Notes under the pieces: generated by a model
Told to the model about the DNA's origin: nothing
The model's database searches: none
The model's input: the letters and a program-made list of their open reading frames with translations, nothing else
DNA from: Bacteroidales bacterium
Lineage (GTDB): Bacteria > Bacteroidota > Bacteroidia > Bacteroidales > UBA932
Length of the DNA stretch: 41,750 nucleotides
NCBI GenBank assembly: GCA_017398335.1
Contig: JAFQGK010000016.1
Span: 1 to 41,750 of the forward strand
Direction: 5' to 3'
Program-made: the position numbers and the translations under genes
Part shown: in pieces, positions 26,573 to 35,499 of the stretch
Layout of the letters: the number at the start of each line of letters is the position of its first letter
Position numbering within the stretch: the stretch's first letter is position 1

Positions 26573-27894
26573 AAAGGGTACTCATCATATCTTATTATTG
26601 GCCACCTACCGGTGGGTCCGGAGTTCAGCGTTGGGTGAAGTTTGCAAAATATCTTCCTCAGGAGGGGTGGCAGCCGGTGATATATACGCCGGAAAATCCT
26701 GAGCAGCTTGCCGTAGATGCGTCTCTTGAGGCAGAGGTACCGGCTGAAGCAGAGATTGTGAAGACTCGAATAATCGAGCCTTACGAGCTTTACAGGAAGT
26801 TTCTGAGAAAGTCAGGACATGGAGAGGCGGCGGTTGAGGTAAATCCTGTGAATGCTCAGAACAAATCCTTGCTTCAGAAGTCTGCTATGTGGGTCAGAGG
26901 CAACCTTTTCCGACCGGATCCGCGCTGCCTGTGGATAGGTCCTTCCGTAAGATTTCTGAAGAATTATCTGAAAGACCATCCTGTGGACCTGATAGTCAGT
27001 ACGGGCCCCCCTCAGTCAATGCATATGATAGGTCGCAGGCTTTCGCTTGAGACCGGGCTTCCTTGGATAGCGGATTTCCGTGATCCATGGACCAAAATAT
27101 TTTATTTCAAGCATTTGTCCATGATGCCTTCGACTCAGAAATGGCATCAGAGAATGGAAAAGAAGGTCTTGGATGACGCGTCTGCAGTAGTGGCGGTGTC
27201 TCCTCTTGTACAGCAGGAGTTTCAGGCAATGACCCAGACTTCTGTAGAACTTATAACCAATGGCTTTGACGAGTGTGATTTCCCTGAGGGAAGAGCCGAG
27301 GAAGCGGCCGGAGGCCCGGATAAGGATTTCGTGATAACCCATACAGGACTTTTTGCCGCCGATGGCAATCCGACAGTTCTCTGGAAGGTGCTTGCAGATA
27401 AATGCAAGGCAGATGACAGCTTTAGGAATCATTTGAAAATCAAGCTTGTAGGCAAGACGGACAGTCAGATTACAGGCTCTTTGGAGGCAGCCGGCCTCAG
27501 TGACAACGTAATAAATCTCGGCTATCAGCCTCATGCTGTCGCCGTGGAGGAGCAGAGAGCTGCATCTTTGCTGATTCTTCCTTTGAGGAAGGAACCGGAG
27601 TACAAAGCGGTCCTTCCGGGAAAGCTTTTTGAATATCTGGCATCTTGGAGGCCGGTTCTCGGTATAGGTCAGACAGATGGGGCAATGTCCATAATCCTCA
27701 ACACAACCAAGACCGGGCTCGTGCTGGATTGGAATGATGAGATGTCAATCGCCCGTTTCATCGAGTTGTGTTGGCAGAGACATCTCAAAGGTGAGCTGAC
27801 AGTTGAGGATGCCGATCTTACCCAGTTTACAAGGAAGGAATTGACCCGCAGGATGGCGGCACTTTTTGATCGGGTGACCACCCAAAAAGACTGA
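26569..27894 (+). CDS. GT4-type glycosyltransferase (GTG start)
   Basis: A 441-residue GT-B fold glycosyltransferase. The N-terminal acceptor domain opens MKRVLIISYYWPPTGGSGVQRW, with the usual glycine-rich loop, and includes DLIVSTGPPQSMHMIG and WIADFRDPWT. The C-terminal donor half has AVVAVSPLVQQEF, VITHTGLFAADGNP, and the sugar-nucleotide motif PGKLFEYLASWRPVLGIG. The GTG at 26569 is the only start giving a full first beta-strand, and it overlaps the TGA of the transporter (GTGA). With the following YfhO-family gene it suggests cell-surface glycan synthesis; the sugar is unknown. Confidence 0.88.
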   Translation: MKRVLIISYYWPPTGGSGVQRWVKFAKYLPQEGWQPVIYTPENPEQLAVDASLEAEVPAEAEIVKTRIIEPYELYRKFLRKSGHGEAAVEVNPVNAQNKSLLQKSAMWVRGNLFRPDPRCLWIGPSVRFLKNYLKDHPVDLIVSTGPPQSMHMIGRRLSLETGLPWIADFRDPWTKIFYFKHLSMMPSTQKWHQRMEKKVLDDASAVVAVSPLVQQEFQAMTQTSVELITNGFDECDFPEGRAEEAAGGPDKDFVITHTGLFAADGNPTVLWKVLADKCKADDSFRNHLKIKLVGKTDSQITGSLEAAGLSDNVINLGYQPHAVAVEEQRAASLLILPLRKEPEYKAVLPGKLFEYLASWRPVLGIGQTDGAMSIILNTTKTGLVLDWNDEMSIARFIELCWQRHLKGELTVEDADLTQFTRKELTRRMAALFDRVTTQKD

Positions 27895-27904
27895 TCGTCT
27901 GCAG

Positions 27905-30697
27905 ATGGATTTAACAAGTGAATGCAAAATGAAATATATGAATAAGACTCTTTTGAAGAATATCGGAATATATGCAGGAATCATCCTGTTCTTTGCCGTG
28001 CTGGCCTACGGCTTTGTGCCCCAGGTGCTTGACGGAAAGATTGTGAATCAGAGTGATATATCCGCGTGGAAGGGGATGGCAAATGAGGCGATAAGCCATA
28101 ACAAGGCAAATCCTGACGACCCTACGGCATGGACGAATTCTATGTTCGGAGGAATGCCTACCACGGCTTTCATCGATGATTTTGACGGAGACTGGACCAA
28201 GCAGATCTATAGCTTCCTGATGTCTGGCAAAAGGCCGGCAAGCTACCTTCTGGTGACCTTGGTCGGTGCTTTTCTGCTGATGCTGTCCCTTGGAACCAGC
28301 AAGCTTATCGCAGTCGCTGGAGCCATTGCAATGGCGTTCTGTTCATATAATATGCAGATAATCCAGGTCGGTCACAACACCAAGATGCAGGCTATCGCAT
28401 TCTTCCCGTGGGTTTTGGCAGGTGTGATATTCACTTACAGGGCGGCAATGGGATCCCTCGGCTCCGCTCGGGATGACAAAATGAGCGCTCGGGATGACAA
28501 AAAGGGCACTCAGGATGATAAGGATGTCATTTCGACCGAAGTGGAGAAATCCCCATTGAAAAAATGGTTGCCTAAGACTGTTCTGGGTGCGACCTTGTTT
28601 GCCCTGGCCTTGAGTATGCAGATCAAGGCAAACCATGTCCAGATCACATATTACCTTGCCATAGTCATATTTACCTATGCCATCGGCCTGTTCATAAGCC
28701 TTTGCGTCGATAAGGCGCGCCGTGCCGGAATCGGGAGATTCATGGCTGCTTCGGCCTTGCTGCTTGTAATAGGCTGCGTAGGTATAGCCACGAATGCCAA
28801 TAAGCTTATTCCTACATACGAATATACTCCTTACACCATGCGTGGCGGTTCCGAACTGTCAGCCGACAGCGAGAGTCATAATGCCAAAGGACTTGACCTT
28901 GACTATGCTACGGCATGGTCGTATGGAATAGAGGAAATGCCTAATCTTCTGATTCCGAACTTCAACGGAGGTTCGTCATCTGGTCCACTCGACATGGATT
29001 CAGAGACCGGAAAGCTTCTGAAAAGAGCTGGTCAGCCGAACCTGCGCCAGACCCTCAAGCACATGCCTCTCTACTGGGGTCCGCAGCCATTCACTGCCGG
29101 TCCAATGTATATGGGAGCCATTTCCATCTTCCTTTTCGTCCTTGGACTGATTCTGTGCAGGGGACGTGAGAAATGGTGGATTCTTGCAGCTACGGTCATC
29201 GCAGTTCTGCTTTCGTGGGGAAATCATTTCATGTGGTTCACAAAGCTGTGGTTTGATTATGCTCCGCTTTACAATAAGTTCCGAACGGTATCGATGGCGC
29301 TGATCGTGCTGCAGGTGACTGTTCCGATGCTCGGCTTCTATGTTCTGGACAGAGTGATGAAGGAGAAATATTCGCGTAAGGATTTTCTCAAGGCTGGCGG
29401 TATCGCATGGGCGGTGACGGCAGGATTCTGTCTTATTTCGGCCATAATGCCAGGAGTTGCAGGAACGTTTACGGGAAGCGTGGACGCCGGTCAGCCGGAT
29501 GTACTTGTTGACGCCCTTGTCGCTGACAGGCAGGATATCATGATAAAGGATGCATGGAGGTCATGCGCGTTCATAACCATAATCTTCGCCCTTCTTTTCT
29601 GGGCTTTCCAGACACCTAAGATCGACGCAGTAGGACCTCAGGGCTCCTTTGTGCGCAAGGGGAGAATGATGATTACAGGCGCTGCCGTTGTTCTTCTTGT
29701 CTTCCTGGACCTTGTACCGGTAGGCAAAAGATATCTCAACAAGGAACATTTCGTGACCCCAAAGGACTTCTCGGCCGCTTATGACCCACGTCCTGTGGAC
29801 GAAATCCTTTTCGAAGACGATGACCCTGATTTCCGCGTCCTCGACATCAGCGTCAACACATTCAACGATGCCATCACCAGCTATCATCACAAGACCATCG
29901 GAGGTTACAGCCCTGTCAAGATGCAGAGATATCAGGACCTCATAGATAGATATATCACTAAGGAAATCAGACAGTTATACGATGTTGTCGGCAATGCGGC
30001 GACCGTGCAGGAGGTGGAGGACAATATGCCGTATATGAAGGTTGTATCCGCTCTGAACGGTAAATATGTGATTCTTGGAGGCGAGTATCCGCCTGTTTCC
30101 AATCCGTACGCTATGGGTAACTGCTGGTTCGTGGATTCGGTCAGGATTGCTGCTACTCCTGATGATGAGATCGGTCTGCTTGCCGACACTGATCTCCGCA
30201 CTACGGCTGTCATCGGCGAGGACTTCGCCTGGGCATATGAATCAGGTGTCTTTGAAGCACAAAGGCCGGAGGAGTCTGAAAATTATCCGGAGAGAGGTCC
30301 CGGCTTCCGTCAGGACGCCATATTCCTTAACAGTTATGCTCCGAACGAACTTCGTTATACTTTCAGCACGGCTCGCGAAAGGGCTGCAGTCTTCAGCGAA
30401 ATCTATTATCCGAAAGGCTGGAAGGCGTGGATAGAGCCGGTGGGAACATATGGTGAGGTAAAGAACGGACATTATGTACCGACACCGGATGCCCGGCCGC
30501 TTGAGCTCTTCCGTGCGGACTGGATGCTCAGAGGAGCTATCGTTCCGGAGGGCGAAGGCGAACTCATCATGCGTTTCGAGCCGGATTCATATCAGGTCGG
30601 CGAGAACATCTCCCGCGCCAGCTCGATATTCCTTATTCTCCTGCTGCTTCTGTCTGTAGCAGGTGCATGTTTCGGTCGCTGTTCCCGACCAGCTTAA
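27905..30697 (+). CDS. YfhO-family multi-spanning membrane protein with in-frame repeat insertion
   Basis: A 930-residue polytopic membrane protein of the YfhO family, which resembles GT-C membrane glycosyltransferases. Transmembrane segments fill the first ~550 residues and a last one ends the protein; a large soluble region lies between (PRPVDEILFEDDDPDFRVLD onward). ATGs at 27929 and 27938 are alternative starts, the latter giving MNKTLLKNIGIYAG. Residues ~184-216, in a loop between two transmembrane segments, are encoded by palindromic-repeat DNA and contain three heptads (SARDDKM, SARDDKK, GTQDDKD) followed by VISTEVEKS. The final codons (TCC CGA CCA GCT TAA) resemble a half-unit of the same repeat family. 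Partner of the glycosyltransferase upstream, by context. Confidence 0.85.
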   Translation: MDLTSECKMKYMNKTLLKNIGIYAGIILFFAVLAYGFVPQVLDGKIVNQSDISAWKGMANEAISHNKANPDDPTAWTNSMFGGMPTTAFIDDFDGDWTKQIYSFLMSGKRPASYLLVTLVGAFLLMLSLGTSKLIAVAGAIAMAFCSYNMQIIQVGHNTKMQAIAFFPWVLAGVIFTYRAAMGSLGSARDDKMSARDDKKGTQDDKDVISTEVEKSPLKKWLPKTVLGATLFALALSMQIKANHVQITYYLAIVIFTYAIGLFISLCVDKARRAGIGRFMAASALLLVIGCVGIATNANKLIPTYEYTPYTMRGGSELSADSESHNAKGLDLDYATAWSYGIEEMPNLLIPNFNGGSSSGPLDMDSETGKLLKRAGQPNLRQTLKHMPLYWGPQPFTAGPMYMGAISIFLFVLGLILCRGREKWWILAATVIAVLLSWGNHFMWFTKLWFDYAPLYNKFRTVSMALIVLQVTVPMLGFYVLDRVMKEKYSRKDFLKAGGIAWAVTAGFCLISAIMPGVAGTFTGSVDAGQPDVLVDALVADRQDIMIKDAWRSCAFITIIFALLFWAFQTPKIDAVGPQGSFVRKGRMMITGAAVVLLVFLDLVPVGKRYLNKEHFVTPKDFSAAYDPRPVDEILFEDDDPDFRVLDISVNTFNDAITSYHHKTIGGYSPVKMQRYQDLIDRYITKEIRQLYDVVGNAATVQEVEDNMPYMKVVSALNGKYVILGGEYPPVSNPYAMGNCWFVDSVRIAATPDDEIGLLADTDLRTTAVIGEDFAWAYESGVFEAQRPEESENYPERGPGFRQDAIFLNSYAPNELRYTFSTARERAAVFSEIYYPKGWKAWIEPVGTYGEVKNGHYVPTPDARPLELFRADWMLRGAIVPEGEGELIMRFEPDSYQVGENISRASSIFLILLLLLSVAGACFGRCSRPA
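28451..28552 (+). repeat. Palindromic-repeat cluster inserted in frame within the YfhO-family gene
   Basis: Starts with an imperfect palindrome (ATCCC ... GGGAT, then GACA), continues with GCTCGGGATGACA at 28466, the same at 28487 and a degenerate ACTCAGGATGATA at 28508 (period exactly 21 bp), and ends with a second palindrome beginning TGTCATTTCGACC (28525) and ending GGAGAAATCC. Total length keeps the reading frame, with no stop codon. Confidence 0.85.
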
Positions 30698-30760
30698 AGA
30701 TTGGTGACACTCCTGGTCTGCAGAATTTCTGTCAGGTCGAGAACGTTTCAGTTTCAAAAT

Positions 30761-30791
30761 TTTCGGAAATCGGCGGAATTTGATAAATTTG
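30761..30791 (+). promoter_or_regulatory. Promoter of mutS
   Basis: TTTC (30761-30764), 19 bp, TAAATTTG (30784-30791): -7 exact, -33 one mismatch. Transcription would begin near 30798, which supports the ATG at 30837 as the mutS start rather than a TTG at 30780 that overlaps this promoter. Confidence 0.55.
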
Positions 30792-30836
30792 CAGATTGCG
30801 TGTGCAGGTAAGCCAACGCAGGAAAACAGAATTTAT

Positions 30837-33485
30837 ATGGCAGAGAAGAAACCGACCGAAACCCCGATGATGAAGCAGTTCTTCGCCGTGAAGGCGGAGC
30901 ATCCGGAGGCTGTGCTTCTGTTCAGGTGCGGCGACTTTTACGAAACTTACGGAGATGACGCCCTGACGGCAAGCAAGGTGCTGGGAATCGTGCTTACAAA
31001 GCGCTCCAGTGCCACTCCGGGGGCGATACCGATGGCCGGATTCCCTTATCATTCACTTGAAACTTATCTCCCGAGGCTTGTCCGCGCCGGTTATAAGGTT
31101 GCGGTCTGCGACCAGCTGGAAGACCCTAAGCTTACAAAGAAGATAGTCAAGCGTGGCATCACCGAACTTGTGACCCCGGGTGTGGCTTTCAACGAGCAGC
31201 TGCTCGAGCAGAAGGAGCATAATTACATCGCCGGCCTTACCTTCCATAAAGACAGATGCGGTGCAGCATTCCTTGATGTTTCCACCGGAACCTTTCAGGT
31301 GGCGGAGGGAAGCCTCGACTATATAGGAACCCTTCTCAGCTCTTTTGCGCCGAAGGAACTTCTTGTGCCGCGCGGGTATGAGAAAGGCGTCAGAGAGCGT
31401 TACGGGGACGGATTCTATATCTCTACACTTGAAGAGTGGGCATTTGTATATGAAAGCTCAGTCGAAAGGCTCAAAAGGCAGCTCAGGGTGGATTCCCTCA
31501 AGGGTTTTGCAATCGACAGTTTCCCTCTAGGAGTTACTTCTGCCGGTGCCCTCCTTGTCTATCTGGAGCAGACCCAGCACAAGGAACTGACGAATATCTG
31601 TTCTATTTCCAGAATCGATGAAGGCGACTTCGTCTGGATGGACCGTTTCACTTTCCGCAATCTCGAGATATTTGCTTCTACTGCAGGAAAGGAGGGAACA
31701 TCTCTTGTCGAGGTGATGGATAAATGTTCTTCTCCAATGGGCGCCCGTCTTCTCCGCACATGGCTCGCGATGCCAGTGATGGACCTGAGGGAGCTGGAGG
31801 ACAGATATGCCGTAGTCCAGCATTTTGTTGACTCTCAGGATGACCTGATGCGTCTGCAGACCATGATAGGGGACATCGGTGACCTTGAAAGAATAATATC
31901 CAGGGCTGCGGCGGGAAAGATAATGCCGCGCGAGGTGATGCAGCTCCGTCGCGGACTCAGCCAGACAGAACCTATAATCAGACTATGTAGAGGAAGGGGA
32001 GTCGAGGCTCTTGATGAACTTATCGCAAAGATGGGAGACTGTGCAGAACTCCTTGAATATCTGGGACGTACGATGCACCCTGAGACGGCTGCTGCTCTCG
32101 GAAAGGGAGATGTGATCGCTTCAGGAGTCAATGAAGAGCTTGATGAATTGAGAAAGATCGCGCGCCATGGAAAGGAATATCTCCTCGAAGTGCAGCAGCG
32201 TGAGATCGAGCGTACCGGAATATCCTCTCTCAAGATAGGCTTCAACAATGTCTTCGGATATTACCTCGAGGTGCGCAACACATACAAGGACAGTGTTCCT
32301 GAGGAATGGATAAGGAAGCAGACCCTTGTCAACGCGGAACGTTATATCACAGAGGAACTGAAGGAGTACGAGCAGAAGATTCTGGGAGCGGAAGAAAGGA
32401 TATATGCCCTTGAGGCTCAGATATATTCAGAGCTTGTGGCAAGGATTCAGGCGAATATTTCGATGATTCAGAAGAACTGCCGCATCCTTGCGCGTCTGGA
32501 CGTGCTTTCCGGCTTTGCCGACCTGGCGGTAAGCAACAATTATTGCCGTCCGAAGATGAATGACAGCAAGGTCATTGACATCATGCAGGGACGTCATCCG
32601 GTCATCGAGACCATGATGCAGGCTGGCGAGGAATTCGTTCCAAATGACATATATCTTGACAATGAAAAACAGCAGGTGATAATCCTTACCGGTCCAAATA
32701 TGGCCGGAAAATCGGCTCTGCTGAGGCAGACGGCGCTTATAGTGCTTATGGCTCAGGTGGGCTCTTTCGTGCCTGCAGCAGCCGCAGAAATAGGCTTCTG
32801 CGACAAGATATTCACCCGCGTGGGAGCATCTGACAATATATCGCGCGGCGAATCTACCTTTATGGTCGAGATGCTGGAGACTTCGATGATCCTTCATAAT
32901 CTGTCCTCTCGTTCGCTGGTGCTTCTCGATGAGATAGGACGAGGAACATCGACTTATGACGGTATGTCCATAGCACGTGCGATTGTCGAATATATTCACG
33001 AATGGGGCGATGGAGCCAAGACTCTTTTCGCCACCCACTACCACGAGCTGAATGACCTCGAAGACATTTATGCGAGGGTAAAGAATTTCCATATAGCAGT
33101 CAAGGAAGTCGGCAAGAACGTGATCTTCCTGCGCAAACTGATGGAAGGCGGAGTTGCGCACAGCTTCGGTCTTCATGTCGCGAGGATGGCCGGCATGCCT
33201 AAGCAGGTGCTCGAATCGGCGGAAAAGACTCTTGAATCATTGGAGAAAGGAAATCCTCAGGTTGTGGTAAAATCAGCCTCCAAGAAGCCTCACACCGTGA
33301 AACCGCACAATGTGCGTGAGGGAAGGATCGAGAGTGACGGCTCTCTTCAGCTTTCTTTCTTCCAGCTTGAAGACCCTCTTCTGTCTTCGCTCAAGGAAGA
33401 ACTCGACAAGGCTGACCTCAACAATATGACACCTCTTCAGGCATTCGACCTGCTGAGGAATATGAAGGAACAGTTGGGAATCTGA
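30837..33485 (+). CDS. mutS: DNA mismatch repair ATPase MutS
   Basis: Recognises mispaired bases and starts methyl-independent or -directed mismatch repair with MutL. The 882 residues contain the mismatch-intercalating F34-Y35-E36 (GDFYETYG), connector and lever domains, Walker A GPNMAGKSALLRQ, the signature SRGESTFMVEM, Walker B LVLLDEIGRGTSTYDG, and ATHYHEL. The C-terminal tail DKADLNNMTPLQAFDLLRNM matches the short helical oligomerisation motif at the end of many MutS proteins. Start at 30837 (MAEKKPTETPMMKQFF) is supported by the promoter position and the usual N-terminus. The last 96 bp recur at 35518-35613. Confidence 0.97.
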   Translation: MAEKKPTETPMMKQFFAVKAEHPEAVLLFRCGDFYETYGDDALTASKVLGIVLTKRSSATPGAIPMAGFPYHSLETYLPRLVRAGYKVAVCDQLEDPKLTKKIVKRGITELVTPGVAFNEQLLEQKEHNYIAGLTFHKDRCGAAFLDVSTGTFQVAEGSLDYIGTLLSSFAPKELLVPRGYEKGVRERYGDGFYISTLEEWAFVYESSVERLKRQLRVDSLKGFAIDSFPLGVTSAGALLVYLEQTQHKELTNICSISRIDEGDFVWMDRFTFRNLEIFASTAGKEGTSLVEVMDKCSSPMGARLLRTWLAMPVMDLRELEDRYAVVQHFVDSQDDLMRLQTMIGDIGDLERIISRAAAGKIMPREVMQLRRGLSQTEPIIRLCRGRGVEALDELIAKMGDCAELLEYLGRTMHPETAAALGKGDVIASGVNEELDELRKIARHGKEYLLEVQQREIERTGISSLKIGFNNVFGYYLEVRNTYKDSVPEEWIRKQTLVNAERYITEELKEYEQKILGAEERIYALEAQIYSELVARIQANISMIQKNCRILARLDVLSGFADLAVSNNYCRPKMNDSKVIDIMQGRHPVIETMMQAGEEFVPNDIYLDNEKQQVIILTGPNMAGKSALLRQTALIVLMAQVGSFVPAAAAEIGFCDKIFTRVGASDNISRGESTFMVEMLETSMILHNLSSRSLVLLDEIGRGTSTYDGMSIARAIVEYIHEWGDGAKTLFATHYHELNDLEDIYARVKNFHIAVKEVGKNVIFLRKLMEGGVAHSFGLHVARMAGMPKQVLESAEKTLESLEKGNPQVVVKSASKKPHTVKPHNVREGRIESDGSLQLSFFQLEDPLLSSLKEELDKADLNNMTPLQAFDLLRNMKEQLGI
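33390..33485 (+). repeat. Direct repeat copy 1: 3' end of mutS
   Basis: The final 32 codons of mutS including TGA. It matches 35518-35613 at 90 of 96 positions, with a 59-bp identical core. Confidence 0.95.
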
Positions 33486-33502
33486 TTAATAACACAATCG
33501 AT

Positions 33503-35497
33503 ATGAAGAAACTTATTACCATTTGCGCGTTGGCGGTGATGACTGTCTTTGCCATGGCTGCGCCTAAGACTTACGGACTTTTTTCGCCGAACGGCAAGAT
33601 CACAGTTTCTGTAGAAACGGGAGAGAATCTGACTTATACTCTTTATCATGGTGAGGATCTTATCGTCGATAAGTCCGAGATCCAGATGGTCCTGGCTGAT
33701 GGAACAGTCTATGGCGGCGCTCAGAAGAAGAATCCGAAAGTTTCAATGAAGTCGGTAGACCAGAAACATGTTCCGGTGCTGTACAAGAAGTCGGAGATCG
33801 TAGACCGCTACAATGAAATGACTCTCAAATATAAGGACTATTCGGTCGTGTTCCGTGCGTATGATGAAGGTGTGGCTTACCGTTTCATCTCGCATGCGAC
33901 TGAGCCGTTCAAGGTCATGGACGAGCTTGCGGAGTTCAACTTCGCTCAGGAGTGGAATTGCTGGGTACCTTATGTGGACTCACGCACAAAGACCGATGTA
34001 GGTCGTTTCTGGAGTTCTTTCGAGAACACATATAACTATCTTCCGGTATCTAGGTGGGACAGCAAGGAACTCGTATTCCTTCCTTTTATGGCTGACGGTC
34101 CCAACGGCAAGAAAATCGTCATTACTGAGGCTGATCTGATGAACTATCCGGGAATGCTTCTCTGCAACACAGACGGAGACAGCAAGATTGAGAATATCTT
34201 TGCTCCTGTACCGAAGACTGTAAAGCAGGGTGGTCATAATGAACTTCAGATGGTGGTTCAGGAATATGAAGATTACATAGCGGAGTTCGACAGCGGCTGT
34301 TCTTTCCCTTGGAGGGTGATCACCATATCCGAGAACGATGCCCAGATGACTGACAACGACATGGTCTGGAAACTCGCTACTCCTGCTGATCCTGCAAAGG
34401 ACTGGAGCTGGGTGAAGCCGGGAAAGGTAGCTTGGGACTGGTGGAATGCCTGGAATCTATATGGTGTGGACTTCCGCGCAGGTATCAATAACGACACTTA
34501 CAAGTACTACATCGATTTTGCGTCAAAGAACGGAATCGAGTATGTGATTCTTGATGAGGGGTGGGCGGTGAACAAGAAGGCAGACCTTTTCCAGGTGATT
34601 CCTGAAATCGACCTTCAGATGCTTGCCGACTATGCGGCAGAACGTAACGTAGGTCTCATCCTGTGGGCTGGTTACTGGGCTTTCGACCGCGACATGGAGA
34701 AGGTCTGCGAGCACTACAGCAAGATGGGTATAAAGGGCTTCAAGGTGGACTTCATGGATAGAGATGACCAGTATATGGTTGATTTCCACCGCAGAGCTGC
34801 TGAAATGTGCGCGAAGTACAATATGATGGTGGACTTCCATGGTACATATAAACCTACAGGTCTCCACAGGACTTATCCAAATGTGGTGAATTACGAGGGT
34901 GTGCACGGTCTTGAGCAGATGAAGTGGGATACTCCTGAAACAGATCAGGTCACCTATGACGTCACTATTCCTTTCATCCGCATGGTGGCAGGTCCTTTCG
35001 ACTACACTCAGGGAGCAATGCGCAATGCAACAAAGAGGAACTATCGTCCGGTGAACACAGAGGCTATGAGCCAGGGAACACGCTGCCGTCAGCTTGCTGA
35101 GTTCGTAATCTTTGATTCTCCGTTCAGCATGTTGTGTGACTCACCTTCCAACTATATGTCGGAGCCGGAGTGCACCAGGTTTATTGCTGAGATTCCGGAG
35201 GTATGGGATGAAACAAAGGCTCTTGACGGTAAGGTCAGTGACTATGTCGTGATGGCTCGCCGCAGCGGAGAGACCTGGTATGTAGGAGCAATGACTGACT
35301 GGACAGCACGCGATATGGAAGTGGATCTTTCATTCCTTCCTGCGGGCAACTATCAGATCGAGATATTCCAGGACGGAATCAATGCCGATCGTGCTGCACG
35401 CGACTACAAACGTACTGTCAGCGACTTCACTCCAGGCAAGGTAAATATTCACATGGCTCCTGGCGGAGGATGGGTGGCCATCATTACAAAGAAATAA
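33503..35497 (+). CDS. Glycoside hydrolase family 97 (probable retaining alpha-galactosidase type)
   Basis: A 664-residue secreted glycosidase. Signal peptide at the N-terminus (MKKLITICALAVMTVFAMA), an N-terminal beta-sandwich beginning LFSPNGKITVSVETGENLTY, a central TIM barrel with IEYVILDEGWA and GFKVDFMDRDDQ, and a C-terminal sandwich ending GGGWVAIITKK. In GH97, SusB-type inverting alpha-glucosidases lack the Asp that retaining alpha-galactosidases (such as BT1871 of B. thetaiotaomicron) use as nucleophile. Here D416 occupies that place in KVDFMDRDDQ, and E465 in NYEGVHG could be the acid/base. It lies 17 bp after mutS and is flanked by 96-bp direct repeats. Family is secure, anomeric mechanism probable. 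Confidence 0.92.
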   Translation: MKKLITICALAVMTVFAMAAPKTYGLFSPNGKITVSVETGENLTYTLYHGEDLIVDKSEIQMVLADGTVYGGAQKKNPKVSMKSVDQKHVPVLYKKSEIVDRYNEMTLKYKDYSVVFRAYDEGVAYRFISHATEPFKVMDELAEFNFAQEWNCWVPYVDSRTKTDVGRFWSSFENTYNYLPVSRWDSKELVFLPFMADGPNGKKIVITEADLMNYPGMLLCNTDGDSKIENIFAPVPKTVKQGGHNELQMVVQEYEDYIAEFDSGCSFPWRVITISENDAQMTDNDMVWKLATPADPAKDWSWVKPGKVAWDWWNAWNLYGVDFRAGINNDTYKYYIDFASKNGIEYVILDEGWAVNKKADLFQVIPEIDLQMLADYAAERNVGLILWAGYWAFDRDMEKVCEHYSKMGIKGFKVDFMDRDDQYMVDFHRRAAEMCAKYNMMVDFHGTYKPTGLHRTYPNVVNYEGVHGLEQMKWDTPETDQVTYDVTIPFIRMVAGPFDYTQGAMRNATKRNYRPVNTEAMSQGTRCRQLAEFVIFDSPFSMLCDSPSNYMSEPECTRFIAEIPEVWDETKALDGKVSDYVVMARRSGETWYVGAMTDWTARDMEVDLSFLPAGNYQIEIFQDGINADRAARDYKRTVSDFTPGKVNIHMAPGGGWVAIITKK

Positions 35498-35499
35498 TC

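Noticed and set aside
30705-30750. Possible terminator hairpin after the YfhO-family gene
   Set aside because: Pairing is patchy and no T-run follows.
30780-30836. Longer mutS frame from a TTG start
   Set aside because: It overlaps the -7 box; the ATG at 30837 gives the normal MutS N-terminus.
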